Below are positions 16,250 to 27,475 of a stretch of DNA of 64,000 bases, one piece after another (within the stretch, counting starts at the first letter, position 1; each line of letters starts with the position of its first letter). The position numbers and the translations under genes were made by a program. Origin of the DNA: Phytophthora sp. 'mugwort' (Eukaryota; Oomycota; Peronosporomycetes; Peronosporales; Peronosporaceae); contig JAUCEF010000012.1 in NCBI GenBank assembly GCA_033558025.1, forward strand, positions 2,356,001 to 2,420,000, in the 5' to 3' direction. The notes under the pieces were generated by a model. That model did not search any database and was not told where the DNA came from. It saw nothing but the letters and a program-made list of their open reading frames with translations.

Positions 16250-17535
16250 TAGATATTCAGGTCTAAGACGCGCAGCGCAAACCTCACCAAGGCGATGAGG
16301 TGGTGGAAGCAGCGGGAGAAATGGCTTCACCTGTCCAGAGGGGTGCGAGAGCTCTCGGTAAAGCGCGAGCAAGGACGCTGGCGTGTGAACAAGAAGGCTC
16401 AAAGGGCGTGGAAGACAGCGGAGCGAATGTGTGGCATGACTGTATTCACAGCTGCTTGATGAGTTTGACCGCCTGCGCAAACGTGGATTGAAATTCGATG
16501 CGTCGATGCTGCTTCAGCTTGCTGTGCGGCTTTTAAAAACGAGCGCCGGGTCATTTAACAGTACGTCAGCTGACAAAGCTGGAGCGGTCATGCGGAGGAA
16601 ATATCTCCAAGGTGAATTCAGACGTTTATGGAGGCTCATCGAATTGTCCTTCGCACCCAGTCCGGTAAGAACCAGGTCAGCCCCGAGAAAAAAGAGGCAA
16701 TCGAGCGTGAAGTTGCAGTCCATCTTGGAGAGCTGAAGCGGGGGGGGGGGGGAGAGAGAGTCGGGACGTCTAAACGAGGACAACACAACGGCAAGATGCT
16801 CGGTTTTGCTAGCGAGAAGTGCGTTAAGTATGCAGACCTTGTATCTGGTGGAGAGGGAATGACAATGATTGTGAGAATTTCTGGTGGTGCAAGCGGCTGA
16901 TTTTCACCCGCCCATGATGATCTTCCAAAACGCGTCATCAAGCTATGCTATCCGTGGGATCCTGGACAAGACACCAGAGTATGCTATCGAACGGGACCTA
17001 ACGGGTGGATGAGCAAGCGAGTGTTTAGGCAGTATCTCGGTGAGAGGAGGGCAATGAGCGCTGATCCTCGTGGGCGCGAAAAGCACATTTATCTCGACAA
17101 CTGCTCGTCACACCTAGACGAAGACGAGTGCAAAGATGAGTTATCTCAATTGAATGCCCGTCTCATTTACCTTCCACCCAACGCGACCGATTTATGTCAG
17201 CCTGCTGACTCATTTGTGATCGCCAAGATCAAAGATGACTGGCGCCGTAAATGGAACGAGAAAAAGATAGCGCTTATTGAGGGTGGTAAATGGCAGAAAC
17301 CGAAATGATAAGACAGCTCGTGGTCAGGGAAGCTCAAGAACCCAGGCTAGAAGTTCTTTTTGTCCTTGACTGCTGAATGCGCTCGTGAGGTAAACGCGCG
17401 CCGCGCCAGAAATGGCGTCAACTATGCCAAGAAGGCAAATAATCAATTGTGGGCTTTCGCTTAATATTGACGGTTGTTGGAGCCCAAAGCAGCTTTCCCT
17501 CATCTCCGGGAAATTATCAAGATGTACTCAGGTGA
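16250..17535 (+). pseudogene. Pogo-type (DDE_1) transposase, multiply broken
   Basis: Fragments of one transposase in shifting frames. About 16275-16440: basic helical region (KREQGRWRVNKKAQRAWKTA). 16450-16600: LKFDASMLLQLAVRLLKTS. 16628-16740: MEAHRIVLRTQSGKNQVSPE. 16815-16900: EKCVKYADLVSGGEGMTMIV. 17009-17308: the catalytic end, with IYLDNCSSHLDEDE (second Asp), LIYLPPNATDLCQPADSF and IKDDWRRKW. 17340-17460: C-terminal remnant. Several shifts and stops and a long G run (16740-16752) exclude function. The family cuts and pastes DNA at TA sites; flanking inverted repeats were not found. Confidence 0.75.
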
Positions 17536-17838
17536 GATTGGCGGCAAGACTGCTGCTGAGTCGGCAGATATGAGGCTTGTGCGAGGGTAGCAGCGCTGCT
17601 GAAGATGTGGACTGCATCGCCAGTGTGGTTGTCTAGAGCGTATAACCAAAATTAGTGAGAGTGTCCCTAATTTTGCCACACTCAAATTAGTATCAGTTCA
17701 AAAATAGCGACACCCCCACTAATTCCGTGAAGACAATCAAAAACACCTTACATAAGTTAGTATCGACGACATTAATTGCGGTTACTACTGTACCAGAACT
17801 CTCGCACCTTTCATCTTAAGCCTCATTTTCGAATCTAA
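17536..17838. other. AT-rich remnant with repeated CTAATTTTG-like words
   Basis: No coding signal. CAAAATTAGT and CCTAATTTTG face each other at about 17646-17675, and related words recur at 17690 and 17730. Possibly a decayed transposon end. Confidence 0.35.
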
Positions 17839-18057
17839 ATGGCAGCAAGCAACCCCTTCAGCACCCATCAAATGTACAACTATTTTTTTTAAGTGATTCT
17901 GGACAAACAGGATGATCCGACACAATACTTTCAGTGCCAGTGCTCTGCTGTGCGCAAGCAAGCGCACAAGCCTGGGTACACCAATATACTTGACCATGTC
18001 CTCAAGCGGCACCCTGACTGCGCCGCAACAATGATGGCCATGGCATCAACACTGTAA
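17839..18057 (+). pseudogene. BED-type zinc finger fragment (hAT-like transposase N-terminus)
   Basis: ATG 17839 (MAASNPFSTHQMYNYFF) meets an in-frame TAA at 17890-17892 in a T-rich run. The same frame continues QYFQCQCSAVRKQ, KPGYTNILDHVLKRHPDC to 18057. C-x-C followed by GYTN-L-xx-H-x4-H is the BED-like finger common in hAT-type elements and their host derivatives. The end overlaps the start of the LTR, so the LTR insertion truncated it. Confidence 0.55.
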
Positions 18058-18403
18058 CGGGGTTACATGAAGAGTGCTAAGTCAATCTTCAGAACAGGTG
18101 TACCCAAGTACACTAAGTGATGTAGGTAAACATCACTATGACGTCACGGATAGGTACCACACATACGGTACAAAGACCTCAGAGCCACCCAATAGGATAA
18201 CATCTAGGGTACTTTATAGGTGACTAATAGTTAGAATGTAGACGCATTAAAAGGGGTCACCTATAAATATATTCAGTCTTGTATTACCTAATTTTGGTAC
18301 AGTCCCCTCTGACCAAGGACTTGTGAACTGCCGTTCACTGTGAGTTTGTATACTCTCCGGAATTCACACTTCCTGTGCGCAAGGTGTTGTGTGCCCTGTC
18401 ACA
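18053..18403 (+). mobile_element. Ty3/gypsy-type long terminal repeat (351 bp)
   Basis: Begins TGTAACGGGGTTACATG and ends GTCACA, the usual TG...CA form. TGGTAGCA at 18407-18414, four bases after the end, fits a primer binding site for initiator Met tRNA, and gag follows. No second LTR was found in the unit, so the element is a 5' fragment. Confidence 0.65.
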
Positions 18404-18406
18404 CTT

Positions 18407-18414
18407 TGGTAGCA
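18407..18414 (+). other. Retrotransposon primer binding site
   Basis: TGGTAGCA immediately inside the LTR matches the complement of the initiator Met tRNA 3' end used by many Ty3/gypsy elements. Confidence 0.45.
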
Positions 18415-18472
18415 CTTGCAGTCTATCCACGACTACGCGGGTTACTACCTGAAACCTCTGGGTCCTAGCAAC

Positions 18473-18885
18473 ATGGACCCGAATAAGTTTCCTCATCTGA
18501 ACGACTCACAGTTTCAGTCCGTTCGTAAAATGGCTGGCAGCTTTGGTATGGATGCTTGCACAACATGGCGGCGTCAACGCAAGCTGAGCAGGTCGAACGC
18601 GGTCACGCGTTCGACATGTATGAGCAGGGAATCATCGAACATGTTCGGAGCAACCAGCAGGTTCTGGCCGCAGAGCCGAAACAGGTATACCCCAAGCCGT
18701 TGAGGCTGAAGGTAAACCCTTATGAAGGAAAGGAAGGTGAAACCCTTCGCGTCTGGGTGCGAGAAGTAGAGCTCGCATGGATGCGGCTCTTATCTCTTCC
18801 GAGCACCTCCGAGTGGCTAGCGTCGAATAAGAATCTCAAACCCCGTGGCACCGAGCCGATCTGCGAGACAGGTGAAAGAAATTAA
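18473..18885 (+). pseudogene. Ty3/gypsy gag, 5' fragment, frameshifted
   Basis: MDPNKFPHLNDSQFQSVRK starts at 18473. The reading moves to the frame of 18556-18885 with MYEQGIIEHVRSNQQVL, KPLRLKVNPYEGKEGETLRV and WVREVELA, the gag capsid N-terminal pattern of oomycete gypsy elements. A further shift follows, then the element is lost before 18900. No pol region remains. Confidence 0.6.
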
Positions 18886-19312
18886 CCAGAGGACTACTGA
18901 CAGGGGGCGGAAAGCGAGGTTGACGGCGACCCAGGTTGGATGGCGATTATGCAAAGGACGAAGATCAGGTGAAGGACGAAACTTACCGGCGATTGGCAGA
19001 TCGTGACCGATCTACGCTGTATATGACCATAGTCACTCACTCACGATCCTCGATCACGGCTGATCTTAGACCAGATCCGGACAAGGGATGAAGATCAAGA
19101 CCGATCAGCGACATGCGGATCGGACTACACGGCCGATCGGCCCAGACTGTATCGGCGCTGGACATCAAGATTGGAGTCAAGGGGCGTGGATCAAGACCGA
19201 TCGGTGACATGCAAATCGCAGCCGACCTGGATCGACTCTGATCGGTATTCAGCGGACCGTAATCGATCAAGATTAGATCAGCCCTGATCGGATCGGACAC
19301 GCTTTCTGGCGG
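18886..19312. other. GATCGG-rich non-coding DNA
   Basis: Dense GATCGG/CGATC words without a period until 19313. The long minus-strand frame across this region reflects composition, not a gene. Confidence 0.5.
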
Positions 19313-19532
19313 ATCGGCATACAAGTTCGGACATACGGGATCGGGCAGATCGGATCGACTTTGCAACCGAGATCGAGCCGATCGATAGGGGGATCTGGCA
19401 GATAGGGCCGATCGGTATTCGCCGATCGGCATACGGGTTCTGGCTTCCTCGATCTGGTAGATCGGTATACGCATTCTGACACACGCGATCTGGCAGATCG
19501 GAATACATGTTCGGACATCTGCGATGTGGCAG
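19313..19532 (+). repeat. 36-bp minisatellite
   Basis: Units of 36 bp starting ATCGGNATAC and ending GGCAG or GGTAG: three in tandem at 19425-19460, 19461-19496 and 19497-19532, plus an isolated unit at 19313-19348. The units differ at about a quarter of positions. There are no spacers, so this is not a CRISPR array. Confidence 0.8.
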
Positions 19533-20318
19533 ATCGGGATTCGATCAGCAATCATCCTCGGGGATGGGCAAGTTTGAAGACGGTACGTGTTGAGTGGTTG
19601 GAGAAGGGCCAGATTCAGGAGATCTAGATGGTACGAGATAGGGTTCAGGATGGGAGGATAGGACAAGAAATGGATAAACGACAATCAGACTCGAATTTGT
19701 ATTGGACGACTTAGGTGTTTTTTAAGTACCACAAGAAGGGATCTACATTGGCCCTCCGAGGTGTTAGCTAGTCTAAGGTAACCGATGTAACGTCGCGGTG
19801 AGAGGATCGGATCATATATTGGCCAGTTTCCCCCACGCTAGCGGACTTGTGCCACATGCCTTGATCGATCGGCATTCAGTGCGTGGACGACGATCGCTTC
19901 GACTCTCAACTCGCAGATCCCGCTAAAGTAAGCGGCAAGAAACCAAGGAAAGGAAAGAACAACGCCACCCGGTAACCTCGGTCTCGGATCAAGTCCAAGC
20001 CGCCGATCGAAGCGTCGACTACCTCAGATCGGAACCAATATCGGCAGCAGAGCGAAGACTTCCGCGCTGCTTCACACATCCCCGCGTCTCACCAGGACGT
20101 TCGAGACCTTACATCGCACTCTGCAAATTCCTCGGGAACCGGAACGAGGATTGGCCACAGAGGAACCCAGCTCGCCCTGCAAGCGGATCTGTTGAGCCAT
20201 TCTGATCGAAGCAGGCGTTACAGCGACGCCGGCAGTATGGAATCAACGCCTCCACCGGAAAGGGGGGGGGATCACAACCTCCTGGGGCCACGGGCAGCGG
20301 CACAAGCATGAACGGAGA
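19533..20318. other. Non-coding leader of the LINE region
   Basis: No gene recognised. Probably the 5' untranslated part of the non-LTR element that follows. A G9 run lies at 20262-20270. Confidence 0.35.
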
Positions 20319-22295
20319 ATGAACGGAGACGAGTGCCGTTCCCCGTCCGACGGAACCCTACGACCACCCGTAGCCACGGAAAGGCTTGGTGGTCCACACC
20401 AACTTCGATCGAACATACATAATACCACGGAGCCTTCAACCTCGCAAATGACGACACCATCGGACGCATATGGGGGGGGGCAAGAAGAGCTAAGTACGGA
20501 GTCAACAAGATTCACAGCGTGTGGGCACGCCACTGACATCAGCCAATCACACATTGTTGGACGCAGCTACGCTGCAGCTGTGAAGACGACTAGGAGGCCA
20601 GGGCGTTGCTGCGACGGAGCGACAGATACCACAACCCAAAACGATTGATGGTAGTTGGCGACCAAGAGAAGCAGCTAATCCTGGCTACACTGGGCAAGGA
20701 CTGGACGGCAGACACGGAATCGGAAGTAACGACGGACGTGGCAACGCTACGACACATAGCAATGGAGGAGTCGGAAGTGAATCAAGACAGCGCGTTGAGA
20801 AAGTGGACCGAGCAGGAAACCAAGGCACTATTGGCGTACCTCAACGGAACTCTGGAACTGCCACACGCACCAAATTTTCTCAAGGCTACAATGCCGCTGT
20901 TGCAGTGTAGTCATGCTCGAGCAATTTTACGAAGCACACGTGGAGATTACTTTGACCATGGATGTGTCCATGGGCTAAGTTCCGCCGCAACATGACTCAC
21001 CTGAAGCTATTCGCACAATTATGCGAAGCGAATGGAGACTCGGCCAGGGGCAAAGCAATGATTGATCGCATGCTGGATGATGTGAAGATGCTACACTTTG
21101 ACGGGATCCACACGCTGAGTTTGTCTTCAATTCACGCCGCGTGGAAAACATCTAGAAAGGTCTAGCATTCCGACTGCAAGGTGTGTGCATCGAACTGGAG
21201 GACACGGAAGGATTCCTAGACACGGGGAGCTTTAGGGCAGGCATAGTTACGCAGACAATACGCGGTACGGATCTATGGCATGGAAACACTAAGGCTAGTG
21301 GCAACAGTAGCGGCGCTTGGCAATCTGCCCGGGATACAGATAGAGGATGCGGAGAGACCGAGACTGGACTCCATAGAGGTAGTGGATAACAGGTATGTTA
21401 CAATCAGATTCATCGGCATCGACTGCCCAGCGGCACTCCGAGGGGTGACTAAAATCCAGATGTCCGGCCATCCGCTCACCATCCACCATCACCTGATTCA
21501 CGTGAGACTTCCGTGCGCGAGGTGCTATGCTCTTACCACACCACAGGCTTCTGCAAGACACAGCAAGCGCAGGTACCGCGGTTGCAAGCAAAATTGAACA
21601 GGACATACGCGGGCCATCTGCCTAAGTACACTGTCGGTGCTGCGGTCCAGTACACAGACTCCGATGAGGACAGCTTGGGAACTTTCTTGGCAAACCTTCA
21701 AAAGGAAGTGGCAGAGGAGATAGCATGCGACAACCACGGTGCCAAGGGCACTACATTGGAGGCGGACACAGCAGCAGCGCCACCTTTCAGAAATCACCAG
21801 GAAACGACAGGGACGGTGTCTGAAAGCGAGGGGGCCACCCAGACAGGAAACACCAACGCACAAGGAACAGGCACGAAGCACGAGGCAGATGCGGAGGGAT
21901 TTACAACGGTGACAAGAATGAACTCCGGCCGGAAGGTTGATGTTCGAGGCGTAGCGGCAACAGCGCGGCAGCGGACGGCACCCCACAGCTCAGCGATGGC
22001 GGATGCACTGCTGTTGCCTATTATTATTTCAAAGAGCGCGAGTAGGAAGGTCCACCGGCCACACGAAGGAACAGGGAGTGTGAGCCACCAAGAAGGCGAA
22101 CACCGGTGGACACGGCCGAAAAAACAGGGGACAAAGTCCCCAGGTTTTACCAAGTTTACCCGAGATAGAGTTTTAGGTCGATATGCCGCTTTAGTTGATG
22201 GTGCGGAGGACAGCGATGAGGAATGGAATGCGAGTGAGGCGGATGAGGCACCGTACGCTTACACGGAGTCACGGGGAGAACAACTTGCGGCATGA
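20319..22295 (+). pseudogene. LINE ORF1 (gag-like), frameshifted
   Basis: Series of plus-strand frames: 20319-20648 (Ser/Thr-rich start), 20606-20995, 20962-21165, 21280-21597 and 21513-22295. The piece at 21400-21550 has VRLPCARCYA followed in the next frame by HTTGFCK, a broken Cys/His knuckle as in LINE nucleic acid binding proteins. The last frame (260 codons) has an acidic DSDEDSLGTFLANLQKEVAE segment and ends acidic. GC-rich. A G run at 20472-20480 differs between copies. No intact protein. Confidence 0.55.
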
Positions 22296-22712
22296 GGGAT
22301 TACCGCAGCGGACGAGCGCGAAAAGGGATTGAGGAAGACGATGTAATATCCAGGTATGTGGGCTCGTCAGCTCCATCGCAAACTCAATCTCCAGCGCTTA
22401 CATCAGGATCGGAATTCCCATGCTCTTTAGCATCGGAACAGGATGAAATGCCCACTGATTAGACCTCGAAGAACAAAAGACCACACCATCACAAGCGGGG
22501 GCGGAGGCTATCGACATGGACACTGCCATGGGCGGGATTGAGGAACGCTTTCCCACAGACTCACACAACAACTGAGTCAGGAGGGCTTTGCACTGGAGCA
22601 GACAGTAGTGGCACCGGGACTGCCAGAACAACTACCAGTGTTCATCAAGTCCTTCGGCGGGCTTTGATCACAGTACCGGCTAATGGACAGTGTGCGTACG
22701 CGGCACTGCACG

Positions 22713-22728
22713 CGACCACATCCTATGC
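22713..22728 (+). repeat. Target site duplication, left copy
   Basis: CGACCACATCCTATGC, identical to 23733-23748. Together they bracket the inverted LINE fragment. Confidence 0.85.
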
Positions 22729-23732
22729 AAGAGAGAGGGGGGGGGGCAGACTGTTCTATTTGGTCATATTAACTACTAAATGTCTGGAATATCCTTAGCC
22801 TGGTTAGCGACGCCGGTTCCTCGTGCGAGTCCGGTGGTTGTACGGGGCTTGTCCCTTTCGGCGACTTCTCTTTGGGTGGTTCTGCTAACGCTGCTGAGCA
22901 CAGTAGTATTCTCGTCCCCTGTATAATTGTTTCAGGTCTTCTGCGTTCCCTCTTGTCTAGTGCCTGTATTTGCCACAATCCTGTCGTCCAGAAATCCTGC
23001 CGCTCTCCTCAATTGTGCCCGTTTCCTGCTGAAAGACCACCCTGTTCCTTTGTATCCATAATCCCGTGATGCACACACTGCTCATGATGTGCCACAGTCG
23101 CTTCCATTCTCCTGCAAACTGCTCCTCTGTGTCTGGGTAGTCTACTTTCAATCTTGCCTTTGTTGACAACGACAGTTGGCGCTGTCCCGTTGGCGCAATT
23201 GCTGATGAATCGCTCCAAGTTTCCTAATTCCCATCTTTCGCCCGTCCAGTGGCAAATGCGCTTTTGCCAGCATACTTACGCACTTGTACATTCCCAGAAT
23301 ATATGTCCCATTGTTTCCTTGGTCCCACGGCAGTACGCCAACTCCCTACAACTGTTGTCCCGTTCCCTGCCTCATATAACAGGTTTAGTTGCCTGGTGGC
23401 TACTCGATACCCGACCCAGACTTGATACTCAGTGAGCGCATTATTGTGCTTGCTTTGGGGTCTGCTGTAGTGCAGCTGCCTGCCATCTACTCATTTTGGC
23501 TGCCCTTGCCAGTTTCTCCAATAGCCCGTCCATTTTGATTCCTTCTCCCTCGTACTTCCGGAACGGTTGCTTCTTGAGCACTTTCCAGACATGCTTGTTC
23601 GCGATCGCATCAGGTACCCTCCAAGGGAACCTGTGGATGAGAGGATCCGCATAGAACACAATGCTTCTTCCTCCTCGAACCGTTGCAGCTTGTGCCGGTC
23701 GTTCCTTATTGTTGCGTCACCTCTATCAGCAA
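22729..23732 (-). mobile_element. 5'-truncated LINE inserted in reverse
   Basis: On the minus strand this reads as the 3' end of a second LINE. Near 23340-23270 it has RELAYCRGTKETMGHIFWEC, the zf-RVT module that follows reverse transcriptase domains, and no RT catalytic motifs remain. It ends at the left duplication with a C/CT simple tail (seen on the plus strand as AAGAGAGAG then a G run near 22729-22746). Tail, truncation and 16-bp duplication are hallmarks of target-primed insertion. Frames are broken. Confidence 0.75.
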
Positions 23733-23748
23733 CGACCACATCCTATGC
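23733..23748 (+). repeat. Target site duplication, right copy
   Basis: Second copy of CGACCACATCCTATGC. Confidence 0.85.
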
Positions 23749-23869
23749 GGAAGGAGGGCGCCTCCGATTCACGAGTGATGTAGTCCGCAACGTCAACATC
23801 ATCAAGCGCATCATTTATACTCTGATGATGAGTAACCTCGCCACAAGGAGTGTGAGGTCGTGCTAAACA

Positions 23870-25462
23870 CTGCATATCCAACCTCTCCTGCCTCATCGCT
23901 AGCCGGGGTATAAACGCAACAAACAAAACCCACCTACAGATACACATTACCGACAGGGGAAGAAGCAACAGCATGATTAGACTGATGGTACGTGTCGGCG
24001 CCACAACCTAATGGCATGGGTAGCTGCAGTGAACGTAACCCACCCCGGTACCAAGCGGACCACCAAGCGGTGCGCATACACCTGAGGAGACCTGACGACC
24101 CACTGCGTATTCGCAAACCTGCCAGAGTATATCTACCGCCTTCACAGGCGAAGGCGGAGGTGACATCGGTAATTATCGATCGGCAGCAGGACTTCCGGGA
24201 GAAACTACCAACGCTACTGATGTAGGGGGCGACAGTGACGGCTCATGCGTGGGATGGGCTCAAGGAAACGATAAGGAAGGAGGCGCGACTGGCAATCAAG
24301 CACAAGAGGAAAAGTGCTAGGGCGACCTACAAACAGAGAATCAGAAGGCTGCGGCGACGGGAACGACGGCTACAGGATATCGCGAGGGGTAGCATGATCT
24401 CGGTGGACACGATGACAGACCTCATGGTCACTCTTACCTTGACGGAGGGTGAAGGGGCCACCCCATTGCAGTGAGTGCGCAACGCGATAACGGACTGTAT
24501 ACGGGCGAGGGCGGCATCGCAACGCCGCAACTTGTTCCGTGCCGGCGGACACCAGCCGGGTAAATCGTCGAAGCAGTTCTTCAGAAGGGTACATACTATA
24601 TTTGGGGACAACGAGATACACAAGATCGACGCAGCCATCGGAACGAACGCTCGTGGTGTACACGACAGGGCGGACACATTGGCTGACGCATGGACTCCAT
24701 TATTTCAACAGGAGCAATCCACTATGGCGGATAGACAAGCGGTGCTGGAATGGTTGGGTGACCCCGGCCAATACGATACAATCCTGGAGGACTTACACGC
24801 ACCGTTTAAGAGAATGAAGTGGCAGCTGCCATCGGAGCTTCCAAGCCTGGAAAGGCTTGCGGGCCTGACAGATTGGGCAACGACTGGTATCGTGACTTCT
24901 CGGCGCAGCTCATTCTCCTGCTCACGCAAATTTTTAATTGCTGGTACCAGGCCGGGACCTCCCCCTCTTCCTTTCTGGAGGCAGTTAGTTTTTTCTGCTT
25001 AAAAAGGGTGGAGAAGCTACGGACCCCCTCAATTTCCGTCCTTTGGCGCTACTCGACACGGAACACAATATATTTACGCGCATAATGGCAACACGATGGG
25101 CGTGAAGTTGGATCGGATAATTTACCCGAACCAAAACGGTTTCGTGCCAGGGCGGACGATACATGCCACAGTTGATCTATTCAATGAGGCACAAGCAGCA
25201 GCGCAAGCAGGTCCAGACATGGCAGCAGCACTTGCACTTCTGCTAGACTTCTGCAAAGCATATGACTCCGTGGACCGGAAGTTCATAAATGAAGTACTCA
25301 CTTGGTTGGGATTTCCGACGGTATTTGTAGCTGCAATTAGGGCGATGCACGAAGGCACTAAGGTTCGTTTTCTCGCCAACGGGCATAAATCGAGATGGGT
25401 GAGAGTTGACGTGTGGTATTAGGCAAGGATGCCCGCTAGCCCCGCTGATTTTCATTCTGGTA
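23870..25462 (+). pseudogene. LINE ORF2: endonuclease end and partial reverse transcriptase
   Basis: YQADHQAVRIHLRRP near 24050 resembles the SDH-type end of an APE endonuclease; the rest of that domain is deleted. After a basic linker (24235-24475), the reverse transcriptase shows ASKPGKACGPDRL, NQNGFVPGRTIH, LLDFCKAYDSVDR (motif A with catalytic Asp) and GIRQGCPLAPLIFIL (motif B). It stops at about 25462 before the FADD/YADD motif, where viral polymerase DNA begins. Shifts and stops at several points; copy A has a one-base loss near 25095 that copy B lacks. Confidence 0.75.
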
Positions 25463-25463
25463 G

Positions 25464-27327
25464 TCATCACATTTGCAGCCACCGAGATATGTCGTAAGAT
25501 ACTTATCGTAGCTGGTACCAGCTGGTACATAGTTGCTAATATCGAGCATTTTCATGTTCGATGTAGCGATGCACATGTAGCTGGGTTCTTGATAACAGAT
25601 TTGATGTTGTCAGTACCAATGATGGTGAATAAGTCGCTCTTAATCAAGTTGATATCGTATCGACCCGAATTGAAGCCGAATACTGGTACCTGATTAATCT
25701 TTTGCTGTTTAAGTCTTCCGTAGTCGGACCTCTGCTTAGGAAAGCCAAGACTGCTATGGAAGTGAAAGAAGCTATCATACTTCCCTTCTTTAATCCAACT
25801 CTCCACATCAGACATCTTGTACTTTTTACCAAGCTTGACGCCTGGAATTTCCATACCTGTCAGACCGTGGGCATTGATGATTTTTTGCAGAAGCGACTTA
25901 TACTTATCGACATTGTACTGTTGGATCTTCACCGATACATCACCAATGTATTTGAACATATCCATAAGCAACATCTTTGGATCGTCATTTACAAAACAGC
26001 GCACCTCCTCGGTTAAGCTATCAGCTACGGATACAGACACCGGAATGTGTTCGTTCGTGAAGACAGTATTCTCCCCGTGTTGAGTCGCCGTAGGCTTAAG
26101 GATTGCCTCAAAGTCATAAACAATGAAGTGGTCGATGTACTGGTTAGCATCCTTAACGGAATACTTTGTAAGCAGTGATCGAATCGCGTTAGGAGCTGGC
26201 TTGTAGATAGTTGGCTCAGCGGGGAAGCTCTCAATATTAACAAGCTCGCACTGATTTTTCTTGTGATTTTTAAATCTTTCACCACTCACAAAAATCATTT
26301 CACACTTGGGGCACTGATACTTAGACTGAAGCATATCGATGCTCTTGATGTAGAGAGCGTGATTCTCGTGTGATAGAATATCCATCGCTTCATACCCCTT
26401 GTCCGACCTACGAATGCATTCCACATTTCCGGTAGCTACATCCATGCTATATACGTTAATACCGAGTTGCAAGCAGTCCTCAATCTCATCGAGCTGTAGT
26501 AGGTCAATAGGCTTGAAGCTTCTAAATAGGCTCAACGTATAATTAACCCTCTTGAAAGAGCAGTAGCGCTTGAATGCCTCCTTCACTTGAGCCTGAATTC
26601 TGCGAGGATCCTTCTTAGCGCTCTGGAATGTGTGCCAGGCGATGCAGTGGAAGACGCACTTGTTGTTGGTCTTAGGGAAGTTGATTACATGCTTGTTTTC
26701 GCGGATAACCTTAGGAATAACAGCATCGCTATCCCCAAGTGCATGGTCGCGATGATAGACAAAAATCTTGAATGCAGTGATCGCCTTAAGCTTATATCCG
26801 GAGCTGGGGTAGTTCAGCTTGTCAGCCAACTCCATAGACCGAATTTCCGAAATCACCTTCTTTCGAATATCCGCCTTGCTGTTGATTGCGACAGGCTTAT
26901 TGAATACATAAGTGTTAGCGAGATTCGGGTAGAAGTAGCGAGTGTCATCAGGATCAGTCTTGCTCACAAGTTCGTACCCAAGAGCAATATTTACCTTAAA
27001 AGCACTTGCCTGGGTCGAAAGAACGTTCTCGAGCTTATCGTAGAAATCAGTAGCCTCGATACCCTCATATAGGTGTGATTCCATGTGATTACCAGTGTAA
27101 AAACGGTACTTGGGATCAGCCTTATAGTCAGGCGACATATGCTTCTCAAGGGTTTCAACTGAAACATTGTACTGCTTAGCCACCAATTTCTTGTTCATTG
27201 AACGTGAAATGTTGCTAACATATACCATCTTACCAGTTCTACCTCGAACCTTAACCCTGTAGCTGCTACCCCATTTGACAGCTTGGATATTTAATCTCTT
27301 TAATCCTGCGAGTTCGTATGCAAACAT
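25464..27327 (-). pseudogene. polB: Protein-primed family B DNA polymerase, N-terminal and exonuclease part only
   Basis: ATG at 27325-27327. 591 codons run to a stop at 25552. Order: N-terminal domain; an OTU-like/Cys-His box NNKCVFHCIAWH (221-232); a C2HC finger (C339, C342, H355, C360); exonuclease motif I VYDFEAI (D405, E407); exonuclease motif II FGFNSGRYD (550-558). A frameshift near 25580 moves the reading to another frame (MLDISNYVPAGTSYDKYL), which ends at 25464 against LINE DNA. Exonuclease motif III and all palm motifs are missing, so no synthesis is possible. This layout is that of polinton and PLV polymerases. The gene spans what is here called the A/B boundary. Confidence 0.8.
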
Positions 27328-27475
27328 ATTGCCTATATATCTTTGTCGATATTAATCTGGTGAGAATCGACTTTATAATTATCGGACCTTATATCAGGAT
27401 CGACTTTATATTGGGGCTGACTTTATATCTGAGAAAAAAAAAGTAATTAGTAAGTTCGCTTTGGTTAAGTTCGCT

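Larger units (their letters stand above)
22538..23866 (+). pseudogene. OTU-like protease domain of the LINE, split by an insertion
   Basis: The left part ends ALITVPANGQCAYAALHATTS (to 22728), with the Cys of an OTU-type N-G-x-C box. The right part resumes at 23749 as LRFTSDVVRNVNIIKRIIYT to 23866. The two read on once the inserted fragment (22729-23732) and one copy of the 16-bp duplication are disregarded. The catalytic His region is missing. OTU-like domains occur in some oomycete LINEs; the role is unknown. Confidence 0.55.
1..26416 (+). repeat. Tandem unit, copy A (26,416 bp)
   Basis: The sequence at position 1 recurs at 26417 and 52836, and every gene between recurs in the same order and orientation. 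The unit edges used here are simply the window start; they are not natural boundaries. Copy A differs from B by scattered substitutions and by homopolymer lengths (T13 vs T12 near 4143, A7 vs A6 near 10130, and G runs near 16740 and 20472). The unit is a mosaic of AT-rich viral DNA, GC-rich cellular gene fragments and nested transposons. Confidence 0.95.

Noticed and set aside
15896..16480. 194-codon minus-strand frame opposite the pogo remnants
   Set aside because: Crosses the dispersed repeat and antisense transposase; the corresponding frame in repeat copy 1 is broken.
19313..19532. Possible CRISPR-like repeats
   Set aside because: Units are directly adjacent without spacers, diverged, and in eukaryotic DNA without cas genes.
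19037..19684. 215-codon minus-strand frame with 12-residue repeats
   Set aside because: Generated by GATCGG-rich DNA and the 36-bp minisatellite; no gene-like start context or domain.
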